From: CAYURP01 sp964447175
GTDB lineage: Bacteria > Zixibacteria > MSB-5A5 > SM23-73-2
Direction: 5' to 3'
Assembly: GCA_964447175.1 (NCBI GenBank)
Contig: CAYURP010000004.1
Location: 1 to 64,000, forward strand
Length of the DNA: 64,000 nucleotides
Positions 44,587-52,042 of the stretch are shown in pieces. The notes beneath the pieces are model-generated. The model did not search any database, had not been told where the DNA came from, and worked only from the letters and a program-made list of their open reading frames with translations. The position numbers and the translations under genes are program-made. Positions within the stretch are counted from its first letter, which is position 1, and every line of letters starts with the position of its first letter.

Positions 44587-46572
44587 ATGTTCAGAAAAAT
44601 AGCGATTTTGGCTGCATTCCTTGCTTTTGTCGCATTTGATCTGAATGCTCGTTCTCTGATTTCAGAAGAGCCAATTAAAATGAACGGAATCCCTGAGGCT
44701 CAGCAGAGGGTGCATAGAGTGGGGAACGTTTATTTCTGCAACACCAACTGGGGTTTTTTAGGAAGCCAGATGAGAGACATATATGAGTCCATAGGTGGGT
44801 GCTTCAATCCCAACCCTGAGAAGGAAGTTCAGGCTCCTTCGTTTGAGACTCCACCGAATTCTGGATTAGAATACCTTTTCCAGGGTGCGCTCTGGATCGG
44901 AGCTATAGTTACAACCAATACAGAAATTGAGACACTGGTAACTGTGGGTGCGGATGGCTGGTGGTGGATCTATGAGATGGCACCAGGTGAGGGGTCGGAG
45001 TATGGGATAATCGAGAAGTCCACAATCCATCCAACTTCCTGTTATTCTCCGGAGGCTCTTTCTGCACAGGATATAATAGGAATTTTCTCGGATACTGCTG
45101 ATGCTCCACTTTCTCCCTGGGATCCGAGTACAGACTGGGATGGCAGACCGCATCATCCCTTAGGAGTAGAAATCACTCAAATTGGTTACTCCTGGTCATT
45201 GCCGGAGTATGGCGATTTCATAATTCTATGCTATATAGTTAAGAACATCGGAACCTATAATTTGTCTGAAATGTACCTGGGTTTCTATATGGATACAGAT
45301 ATCTGTCATATCAGCGAGAATCCCTATAATCCAGATGAAGGAGCTCAAGATGACATAACCGGCTTTTTGAAGAATTACGTTACACCATCTGGAGAAACAA
45401 CTGAGGTGAATATTGCCTGGGCTGCTGATAATGATGGCCAGCCATACTCAGGAGTATTTACTGAACTCAGTCCTACAGGTGTGATAGGGCTGAAACTGCT
45501 GGGTTGTAGCAACCCTAATGTCGGAATTTCATATAATTGGTGGATTTCAAATTATCAAGGTTATCCATGGGACTGGGGTCCCTGGCTTAAGGTAAATCAA
45601 CAAAAATGGGAGGAAATCAACCCATACGGATCGGGAAACCGTTTTCCAGATAATGCCATGGGCACACCAGGAGGTGATCGGTCCAAATATTTTATCTTGT
45701 CCAACGGAGAGATGGATTTTGATCAGATATTCACAGATACCTTGCCCAAGCTGGATACTTCCTGGGTTCCAGCTCAAAGTTCAGTATCCCAGGATTTGGT
45801 TGATGGATATGATATTAGATTTCTTTATTCATTGGGCCCTTTTAATCTTCCTCCAGGTGATAGTATTTTCGCAGCAATAGCATTGATGGCTGGTGGAAGT
45901 TTTCATAGTGATCCTGAAAACGAGGATGTTAACCTGCCTTTGTATCCTTATACCTACTACTCAAATCTTGATTTCTCGAACTTAATTGAAAATGCACAGA
46001 TAGCCCAGCAGATTTATGATACTTTACTTGACTTCCACCCACCTGCGTCAATCAAAAATCTTAGAGCGAGCTTAATTGAAAATGGCTCAGTTACTCTTAC
46101 CTGGACCACCCCTGGTGATGACTGGGATTTCGGTATAGCTTCTTTTTATGATTTAAGATATTCAGATTTACCTGTGGAAGAAGATACCATTTCCTGGTGG
46201 GAGCAAGCATATATAGCTACAAATTTGCCTGTCCCTTCTGAGCCAGGATCTATAGATAGCTGCCAGGTTTCAGGCCTTTCATCAGACAGTGTTTATTATT
46301 TCATTATCAGAGCCTGTGACGATGTGGGTTATTGCTCAGATTTTTCTAATATCGCCTATTCAGGGCTATCTGGTGATATTGACCTGAACGGTCAGGTTGA
46401 TATAGACGACATCTTAATTGTAGTTCAATATACATTAAAATCTGGTTATCTTGTGCTTCCACTGGCTGCTGCGGATGTGAATGGTGACTGCTTGGTCAAC
46501 ATTGTTGACGTGGTTTATCTGGTTAACTATGTGTTCAAAGGAAGAGCTGCTCCTCAAATTGGATGTGCTTAG
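44587..46572 (+). CDS. Secreted protein with FN3 and dockerin
   Basis: Signal peptide cleaved near LNA (residue 21). The 460-residue middle has no domain I can name; it is rich in tryptophan, tyrosine and glycine, with repeated DGWWW, DWDGRPHHP and NWWISNYQGYPWDWG segments. Residues about 487-590 are a fibronectin type III domain (IKNLRASLIENGSVTLTW, SVYYFIIRACDDVG). A dockerin follows at 595-655 with DIDLNGQVDIDD and DVNGDCLVNIVDVVYLVNY. This middle region recurs in FCB secreted proteins, but its function is unknown to me. GGGGTGAG lies before the ATG. Confidence 0.88.
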   Translation: MFRKIAILAAFLAFVAFDLNARSLISEEPIKMNGIPEAQQRVHRVGNVYFCNTNWGFLGSQMRDIYESIGGCFNPNPEKEVQAPSFETPPNSGLEYLFQGALWIGAIVTTNTEIETLVTVGADGWWWIYEMAPGEGSEYGIIEKSTIHPTSCYSPEALSAQDIIGIFSDTADAPLSPWDPSTDWDGRPHHPLGVEITQIGYSWSLPEYGDFIILCYIVKNIGTYNLSEMYLGFYMDTDICHISENPYNPDEGAQDDITGFLKNYVTPSGETTEVNIAWAADNDGQPYSGVFTELSPTGVIGLKLLGCSNPNVGISYNWWISNYQGYPWDWGPWLKVNQQKWEEINPYGSGNRFPDNAMGTPGGDRSKYFILSNGEMDFDQIFTDTLPKLDTSWVPAQSSVSQDLVDGYDIRFLYSLGPFNLPPGDSIFAAIALMAGGSFHSDPENEDVNLPLYPYTYYSNLDFSNLIENAQIAQQIYDTLLDFHPPASIKNLRASLIENGSVTLTWTTPGDDWDFGIASFYDLRYSDLPVEEDTISWWEQAYIATNLPVPSEPGSIDSCQVSGLSSDSVYYFIIRACDDVGYCSDFSNIAYSGLSGDIDLNGQVDIDDILIVVQYTLKSGYLVLPLAAADVNGDCLVNIVDVVYLVNYVFKGRAAPQIGCA

Positions 46573-46605
46573 AGTTCTCCTAAAAATCTCTTGATATTTT
46601 CCTAG

Positions 46606-46633
46606 GCTGGAGTTAAATTACTCCAGCTTTTTT
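46606..46633 (+). terminator. Terminator after the FN3-dockerin gene
   Basis: GCTGGAGT and ACTCCAGC pair around TAAATT, then TTTTTT follows, 34 bases past the stop. Confidence 0.92.
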
Positions 46634-46679
46634 ATTTCTGGATAGTCAATGTCAATGTTGGCTTACGTGACTTTTGCCA

Positions 46680-46856
46680 ATGATTAAGTTGAATAAAATT
46701 CTATGCGGCAGGTGCGGGGGGTGTGTGGCGGTATGCGAGCCCGATGCCCTGGAATTAAACTCGAATGAATTGATAATAAAAGAAGAACTTTGCACCCAGT
46801 GCAATAACTGTGTTATTTTTTGTCCATCCAGTGCTTTAGAAAACGAAGATGAATGA
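46680..46856 (+). CDS. Small 2x[4Fe-4S] ferredoxin
   Basis: About 58 residues with two C-x2-C-x2-C-x3-C-P clusters, CGRCGGCVAVCEP and CTQCNNCVIFCPS. I start it at ATG 46680; a TTG two codons earlier is also in frame. It overlaps the reductase gene by eight bases, so it is probably that enzyme's electron donor. Confidence 0.9.
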   Translation: MIKLNKILCGRCGGCVAVCEPDALELNSNELIIKEELCTQCNNCVIFCPSSALENEDE

Positions 46857-48030
46857 GAAATTCGACTGTATAGTCATAGGTGCTGGTCCAGCCGGGTCAA
46901 TGGCAGCTAAGACTATGGCTGAAAAAGGACTTGACGTCCTGCTTCTGGAAAAGGATAAGGTTATCGGACAGCCCCTATCCTGCGCTGAGGGTATAAGTGT
47001 TCTGGGTTTGAATCAGTTCTTTGAGCCTGATCCCCGCTGGATATGTGCTAAAATCCACAAACTCCTTCTGGTCAGCCCATCAGGTAACAAAGCGGAAACA
47101 GATCACCCGGATGCTGCTTATGTGCTGGATCGAAAGCTTTTTGATAAAGAGCTGGCAGAGCAGGCAGGTTCTTCCGGGGCTGAGGTTAAGGTGGACTCCT
47201 GTGCTGTGGGCTTGACCAGAAACCAGAATAGGATTTCTGGAGTGAGAGTAACAGAAAATGGACGGGAAAAAGAATATTATGCGAAAGTAATAATCGGGGC
47301 TGATGGTATTGAATCTAAAGTGGGCCGGTGGGCTGGTATCGATACATCGCTGGAACTGGGAAGATTGGATTCGGCATTTCAGTATCTTCTGGTTTCAGAT
47401 GAAATTGATCCTGAGTGTATGGAGTTCTACGTGGGAGAAAAGATCGCACCTGGAGGTTATGCCTGGATCTTCCCTAAAGGGCGAAATTGTGCCAATGTGG
47501 GCCTGGGCATCTCTCCTGCTTTGGCTCCTGATCTTAAACCAAAAGAGCTTCTGGATGAGTTCGTTAAGAAAAGATTCAATCGATTCTCGGTGGATGAAAC
47601 AATGATGGGCGGGACACCCACTTTTTCCCGGGATAACGTTATAGTCAAGAAAAACGTGCTTCTGGTGGGCGATGCTGGCAGGATTGTTGATTCCCTGTCC
47701 GGAGCAGGCATTGCCAATGCCTTATTGTCCGGCAAAATAGCAGGCCAAGTGGTGAGCCAATACGTAAAAGAGAATCCGGGGTCAGTTGAATTCTTGAAAA
47801 AATACGAAAAAGAACTAATGAAAAGGAGGGGACGGGAGCTTCGGTTTTACTCTTTCTGCAGGAAGGTTTTTTTGAAGATGAACGACGAGGACTTTGACCT
47901 CGTGGTTAAATTTTTGGATGACTATCTGGGCGGGAAAAAGGTAAAAGGGCTGGACCCTTTTGCCATAGTCAAGGCGATATTTAAGTCTAATCCCAAGCTT
48001 TTGAGGCTTTTAAAACATGTGGTCTGGTAA
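46849..48030 (+). CDS. Geranylgeranyl reductase-family FAD protein
   Basis: FAD-binding DCIVIGAGPAGSMAAKTMAEKGLDVLLLEK at the start, then QPLSCAEGIS, VIIGADGIESKVGRWAG and NVLLVGDAGRIVDSLSGAGIANAL. These are the geranylgeranyl-reductase family motifs, including the PxxCAEG-type segment. Members saturate isoprenoid chains in archaeal lipids, chlorophyll or quinones. The joined ferredoxin gives a plausible electron source. In a diderm bacterium the substrate may be menaquinone or a polyprenol; this is inference. Confidence 0.88.
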   Translation: MNEKFDCIVIGAGPAGSMAAKTMAEKGLDVLLLEKDKVIGQPLSCAEGISVLGLNQFFEPDPRWICAKIHKLLLVSPSGNKAETDHPDAAYVLDRKLFDKELAEQAGSSGAEVKVDSCAVGLTRNQNRISGVRVTENGREKEYYAKVIIGADGIESKVGRWAGIDTSLELGRLDSAFQYLLVSDEIDPECMEFYVGEKIAPGGYAWIFPKGRNCANVGLGISPALAPDLKPKELLDEFVKKRFNRFSVDETMMGGTPTFSRDNVIVKKNVLLVGDAGRIVDSLSGAGIANALLSGKIAGQVVSQYVKENPGSVEFLKKYEKELMKRRGRELRFYSFCRKVFLKMNDEDFDLVVKFLDDYLGGKKVKGLDPFAIVKAIFKSNPKLLRLLKHVVW

Positions 48031-48036
48031 AAAAGA

Positions 48037-48315
48037 TCAATCCTTTTTTTCCTCAGAGGATGAGGCTAATTTGTTAACCAGCTTTGACAGGCGGGCTTTG
48101 GTTCGGGCAGCTGTTTTTTTATGGATTATCTTTTGCCTGACTGCTTTATCCAAAGCGGAAACAGCCTCTTTTAAATTTTCCTGAGCTTGCTTTAAATCAG
48201 ATGAGTCTTCCACTTTTTTTATCAGGCTTTTTATCTTGGCTTTTATGGAACGATTACGCAGATTGGCTTTATGGCTCTGTCTTAACCTTTTAACAACTGA
48301 TATATGTTCTACCAA
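48037..48315 (-). CDS. rpsT: 30S ribosomal protein S20
   Basis: 92 residues with the S20 pattern of KRLRQSHKANLRNRSIKAKIKSLIKK, DKAVRQKIIHKKTAARTKARLSKLVNKL. GGAGG precedes the start on the minus strand. It diverges from murJ, a pairing common in bacteria. Confidence 0.95.
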   Translation of the reverse strand: MVEHISVVKRLRQSHKANLRNRSIKAKIKSLIKKVEDSSDLKQAQENLKEAVSALDKAVRQKIIHKKTAARTKARLSKLVNKLASSSEEKKD

Positions 48316-48373
48316 AATTCCTCCTTTTTTGAAAAAACAATTTAACTAAAATTTGTGATTTGTCAACCCAAAA

Positions 48374-49936
48374 ATGAACCAGGACGATAAATTATTTAAA
48401 TCTACCGGCATCGTCAGCTCAGCTACCTTTCTCTCAAGGGTTCTGGGTCTGGTAAGGGAGCAGATGTTTGCCTATCTTTTCGGAGCGGGATATTCAATGG
48501 ATGCCTTTGTGGCTGCCTTCAGAATTCCCCATCTTCTGCGGGATCTTTTTGCCGAGGGAGCCTTAGCCACCGCCTTTGTTCCGGTCTTCACGGATCATCT
48601 AACTAATAAAGGGAAAAAAGAGGCTTTTTATCTGGGGAATCTGGTGATAAATACCCTTCTGGTAGTCCTGAGCCTGGTGATCCTTTTGGGGATACTTTTT
48701 GCCCCTTTTCTGGTGAATTTGATCGCTCCCGGTTTTGGTGAAATTCCCGGAAAACTCGAGCTGACCACCCAGCTCACCCGCATACTTTTTCCGTTTTTAG
48801 CCTTGGTTTCCTTAGCAGCAGTGGTTATGGGAATGCTTAACTCCTTCGGACATTTTGCCACCCCGGCCCTGGCTCCCACTATGTTTAATATAGGTATAAT
48901 CTTTTCCGGATTTGTGCTTAGCCCGCTTTTTGATCCTCCTATTCTGGGAATAGCTTTGGGAGCGCTTTTGGGTGGTCTGGGACAGCTGGGTATTCAGATT
49001 CCCAGACTCAGAAAAGAAGGATTCCGATATAAACCGGTTCTAAATTTTCGAGACCCGGGATTGAAAAGGATTCTTCTTCTGATGACCCCGGCTGTTTTCG
49101 GTATAGCTTCAACTCAGATAAATGTCTTTGTGGCAACCAACCTGGCTTCGCTTCTTCCTCAGGGAAGCGTCTCCTACCTCAGTTACGCCTTCCGCTTGAT
49201 GTATTTCCCTCTGGGAGTGTTCGGGGTGGCTGTAGCTACTGTGACCTTACCTTTAGTTTCCATTCATGCTGCCCAGAATAAAACCGACCAGGTGCTTTCC
49301 ACCTATAGCACCTCTTTAAAGCTGGTCTTTTTTCTGGTGATTCCCTGCACTATTTTTTTAATTGTGGCAGCTGGTCCCATAATATCTTTGCTTTTTCAGC
49401 ATGGAAAATTTCAATACTTAGACACAGTTGCCACCTCCAGGGCTTTGATTTTGTATTCGCTGGGCCTCATTGGTTTTGCTGTTATCCGGATAACTGCACC
49501 GGTGTTCTATGCTTTGAAGGACACCAAGACTCCGGTGATAATATCCGCCATATCCGTAGCCCTAAACATCATTCTGAACATCATTTTGATGCGATCTATG
49601 GGTTATCTGGGATTAGCTTTAGCCACCTCCATAGCTGGCTGGGTGAATATGCTTTTACTTCTTCTGATGCTTAACCAAAAGATCGGACCCTTTGATTTTA
49701 AGGACCTGTTCAAAGCCTCTTATGAGATAATCCTGGCATCTTTTATAATGGGAGGATTGGTCTGGTTGTTCTTTTCCTTTTACCATTTGGATTTAAGCGT
49801 TGCTCCATTATCGCAGAAGATTTTATCAGTTTTGATTTCAATGGGCTTGGGTCTTTTGGCCTATGTTTCAATTTGTCGTTTTTTTAATGTGGCTGAATTA
49901 AAAAGGATTTTGGATATATTCAGAAAAGTTCGTTAA
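48374..49936 (+). CDS. murJ: Lipid II flippase MurJ
   Basis: 520 residues with about 14 membrane segments. Family motifs are TFLSRVLGLVREQMFAYLFGAGYSMDAFVAAFRIPHLLRDLFAEGALATAFVP (in parts), PALAPTMFNIGII and the FKASYEIILAS region near the C-terminus. It flips lipid-linked peptidoglycan precursor across the inner membrane. Start is close to the divergent rpsT start, 58 bases away. Confidence 0.96.
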   Translation: MNQDDKLFKSTGIVSSATFLSRVLGLVREQMFAYLFGAGYSMDAFVAAFRIPHLLRDLFAEGALATAFVPVFTDHLTNKGKKEAFYLGNLVINTLLVVLSLVILLGILFAPFLVNLIAPGFGEIPGKLELTTQLTRILFPFLALVSLAAVVMGMLNSFGHFATPALAPTMFNIGIIFSGFVLSPLFDPPILGIALGALLGGLGQLGIQIPRLRKEGFRYKPVLNFRDPGLKRILLLMTPAVFGIASTQINVFVATNLASLLPQGSVSYLSYAFRLMYFPLGVFGVAVATVTLPLVSIHAAQNKTDQVLSTYSTSLKLVFFLVIPCTIFLIVAAGPIISLLFQHGKFQYLDTVATSRALILYSLGLIGFAVIRITAPVFYALKDTKTPVIISAISVALNIILNIILMRSMGYLGLALATSIAGWVNMLLLLLMLNQKIGPFDFKDLFKASYEIILASFIMGGLVWLFFSFYHLDLSVAPLSQKILSVLISMGLGLLAYVSICRFFNVAELKRILDIFRKVR

Positions 49937-49944
49937 TTGCATAG

Positions 49945-49987
49945 GTGTCAGGTCACACTCATAAAAAACATTAGCAAGACCTGACAC
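49945..49987 (+). repeat. R2 dispersed hairpin element, copy 2
   Basis: GTGTCAGGTC and GACCTGACAC are perfect 10-base arms. ACA and CAA sides are kept, and the inner CTCAT/ATTAG stem has one mismatch. It begins eight bases after the murJ stop. Confidence 0.8.
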
Positions 49988-50062
49988 AACAAGAAGAAAA
50001 TTTTTATTATATTTATTAATAAGTAATCCAATTGGATTGCTGTTCATAGGTTAAGTGATTAA

Positions 50063-50665
50063 ATGGCAAAGTTTCGCCATGCAGTTTTAAATGAGATGAG
50101 TCTCGGTGGTCGTGTCAGAGTTTTTGCAGAACCCTTAGTCATTGAGGAAATATTGAAGCACGTCAAGCAAAGTGGGGCTAAGAGCAAAAAGCAATTTCAG
50201 AATGTCTTTTTTTATCATAGGTTGCCTTCACCGATTGATCTTCTTTGCCTCGAGATATTAGGTGAAGCAATTATGTTAGGCAAATTAGATGTTCTTAGTG
50301 AATTCATTTTGATCCCTCCTAAAATTGATCCCTCCTTGAAGCATATAGGCGGAAGAAGAGGAAGAACAACCGAATCCCCAGAACACCAAGGGATGAAAAT
50401 ATGGGTAAGAGATTTCCTACATTCTAAAGAAATTTCAGCTGTGTGGGAGATATCATACTTGGGTTATCATGTGGACGTAGGATGCCTCAAAAAACTGATT
50501 TTTGTTGAATGTGGTGACACGGAACCTCGTAAGATATTTGAATTCCTTCGTCAAAATCTGAGCATCGGTATACTTCAGTATGATTCTGAAGAAATCTTAT
50601 GGTTTAAACCTAAAGCCTCTTTTACGGAATTCGCGAATTCCAAGGCTGATGGGCTGATTGTTTAG
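50063..50665 (+). CDS. Unknown 200-residue protein, possible nuclease-like fold
   Basis: I do not recognise this gene. A weak start region (AGGTTAAG) precedes the ATG. EHQGMKIWVRDFL (107-119) and AVWEISYLGYHVDVG...IFVECGD (126-152), with D138, E149 and K157, resemble the order of acidic residues in PD-(D/E)XK-type nucleases, but the E-x-K triad is not complete: glycine 151 stands where lysine is expected. Its codon and base make-up is less lysine-rich in coding style than murJ, and it lies between repeat elements, so it may be acquired cargo. Treat any function as a guess. Confidence 0.6.
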   Translation: MAKFRHAVLNEMSLGGRVRVFAEPLVIEEILKHVKQSGAKSKKQFQNVFFYHRLPSPIDLLCLEILGEAIMLGKLDVLSEFILIPPKIDPSLKHIGGRRGRTTESPEHQGMKIWVRDFLHSKEISAVWEISYLGYHVDVGCLKKLIFVECGDTEPRKIFEFLRQNLSIGILQYDSEEILWFKPKASFTEFANSKADGLIV

Positions 50666-51146
50666 GTGTGCAACTGAAAACAGAAGTTTTTTTGTTCTAT
50701 CGGGTCTTGCCCGGCGGGTGTGATCTGCCTGCTTCGCTGCGTAAATTGTAGTTTGCCGATTCATCGGCTATAATAAGCCCCATAAATGTGGCAACTACAA
50801 TACAAAACACGCCCAATGAATTGGGCAACTACAAGAGAATTTCATCGGGTAGGACAAGGTCTCCTGACCTTGTCTACAGAGTTCTGGGTCAGGAGACCCA
50901 GAACTACCCAATTGTATTAACACAGGTTATTTGTTGGTGGCGGAATTGTCGTCAAGACCCGTTTCGGGGATTTCCGCCACCTTATTTTATAGGTTGGGCA
51001 AATCCAATTGCCCAACCAACAGGAGAAAAACACAGGTTGGGACAACATGTGATACCGATTTTCATTTTTCTATCCACCAATAACCAATCGCCCATCTACC
51101 AACAGGGTGGAGCCAAGCTCCACCCCTTCGCGTTATTTTGAATGTT
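50666..51146. repeat. Second palindrome array, also between convergent genes
   Basis: Inverted repeats with stems of 6-11 bases occur at 50755-50768 (GCCGAT), 50811-50826 (GCCCAA), 50846-50910 (R1 copy C), 50936-50981 (GGTGGCGGAA, with CCCG/CGGG nested inside), 50992-51017 (GGTTGGGCAA) and 51105-51125 (GGGTGGAGC). GCAACTACAA occurs twice as a direct repeat at 50791 and 50825. A 117-codon frame over 50788-51141 is only a read-through of the repeats. Confidence 0.7.
50846..50910 (+). repeat. R1 dispersed nested-palindrome element, copy C
   Basis: CGGGTAG and CTACCC ends. Core hairpins GGTCTCCTGACC and GGTCAGGAGACC are exact reverse complements of each other, so the two loops (TCCT and AGGA) can pair with one another. 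Confidence 0.8.
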
Positions 51147-51602
51147 TTATGCTGCCTTTAGCTCTGATGTACAGTTAGGGCAACGGGTTGCCTTTATTGA
51201 TATCTTTGAGAAACAGTAGGGACAATCTTTGGTGGTGGGTTCAGGGGGCGGAGCTTCCTCTTTGCGCTTGAGCTTGTTGATACCGCGAATGAGAAGGAAT
51301 ACCGCAAAAGCAACTATTAAAAAACTGATAATGGTGTTTATGAAGACCCCGTAGTTCAATGAAACCGCACCGGCTGCCTGAGCATCATTAAGGGAAGCAT
51401 AGGGTCCGGGAGTAGTACCACTTTTCAGAATCACAAAAAGGTTGGAAAAATCCACGTTACCCAATAGCAGGCCGATGGGTGGCATAATGACATCGGTAAC
51501 CAGTGATTTGACGATTGTTCCGAAAGCAGCACCGATGATGATCCCTACTGCCATGTCCACTACGTTGCCCCGCATGGCAAACTCTTTGAAATCCTTCAGC
51601 AT
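51147..51602 (-). CDS. mscL: Large-conductance mechanosensitive channel with zinc ribbon
   Basis: Residues 1-110 are MscL: amphipathic start MLKDFKEFAMRGNVVDMAVG, first membrane helix with GNVVDMAVGIIIGAAFG, periplasmic loop, and second helix IISFLIVAFAVFLLI. Instead of the usual short basic C-terminal helix, a proline-rich linker leads to a zinc ribbon with C127, C130, C141 and C144 (CPYC...CPNC). The tail could be a sensor, tether or oligomerisation module; this is inference. It is a single gene, on the minus strand, after the palindrome array. Confidence 0.92.
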   Translation of the reverse strand: MLKDFKEFAMRGNVVDMAVGIIIGAAFGTIVKSLVTDVIMPPIGLLLGNVDFSNLFVILKSGTTPGPYASLNDAQAAGAVSLNYGVFINTIISFLIVAFAVFLLIRGINKLKRKEEAPPPEPTTKDCPYCFSKISIKATRCPNCTSELKAA

Positions 51603-51671
51603 AAGGACACCTCCTATGAGTTTGGCTTGGTTGTTTTTGTTATTGGCTTCATTTCGCCTATTTGTTACATA

Positions 51672-51717
51672 TGTGTCAGGTCACACTCATAATAAACCAT
51701 GAGCAAGACCTGACACA
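51672..51717 (+). repeat. R2 dispersed hairpin element, copy 3
   Basis: TGTGTCAGGTC and GACCTGACACA are perfect 11-base arms. ACA/CAA sides are kept and the inner stem CTCAT/ATGAG is perfect. Confidence 0.82.
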
Positions 51718-51941
51718 ACAGGAACTCCTTTAAGTTAAGAGTCATATTTATAAAGCTTTTTGAAAACTGCATTATTTTTAAACCTCTTCTGAGTTGGTCA
51801 AACGAGCAATAGAGATGAGTCAGTTCTGTTCTTGCGTCTTGATATTCAGATTCATTTTTGCCCGAGCTGTACCCAACCCGATGTAATTTAATAATTCAGA
51901 TTAAAAGCGGAAAAGTCAACTGGTTTTTAAGATTTTTTAAC

Positions 51942-51970
51942 TTGACAATTGGGGTTGAGCTTAATAAGAT
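51942..51970 (+). promoter_or_regulatory. Promoter of the comEC-mglA-pil run
   Basis: TTGACA at 51942-51947 and TAAGAT at 51965-51970 with a 17-base spacer, giving a leader of about 65 bases. Confidence 0.6.
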
Positions 51971-52042
51971 GAAAATGTCTACATTTTGGAACGACTAAGG
52001 GTGTTTAGTATGTTCAAGAGTTTTAAGGTGGTAAAAAAATAA

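Larger units (their letters stand above)
51603..52042. other. Intergenic region between mscL and comEC
   Basis: Holds R2 copy 3 (51672-51717) and the comEC promoter (51942-51970). The rest is AT-rich. No credible protein or RNA gene seen. Confidence 0.45.

Noticed and set aside
50788..51141. A 117-codon plus-strand frame in the second palindrome array
   Set aside because: Its sequence is set by the stems of four different palindromes. It shows no codon pattern of a protein gene and has no start signal.
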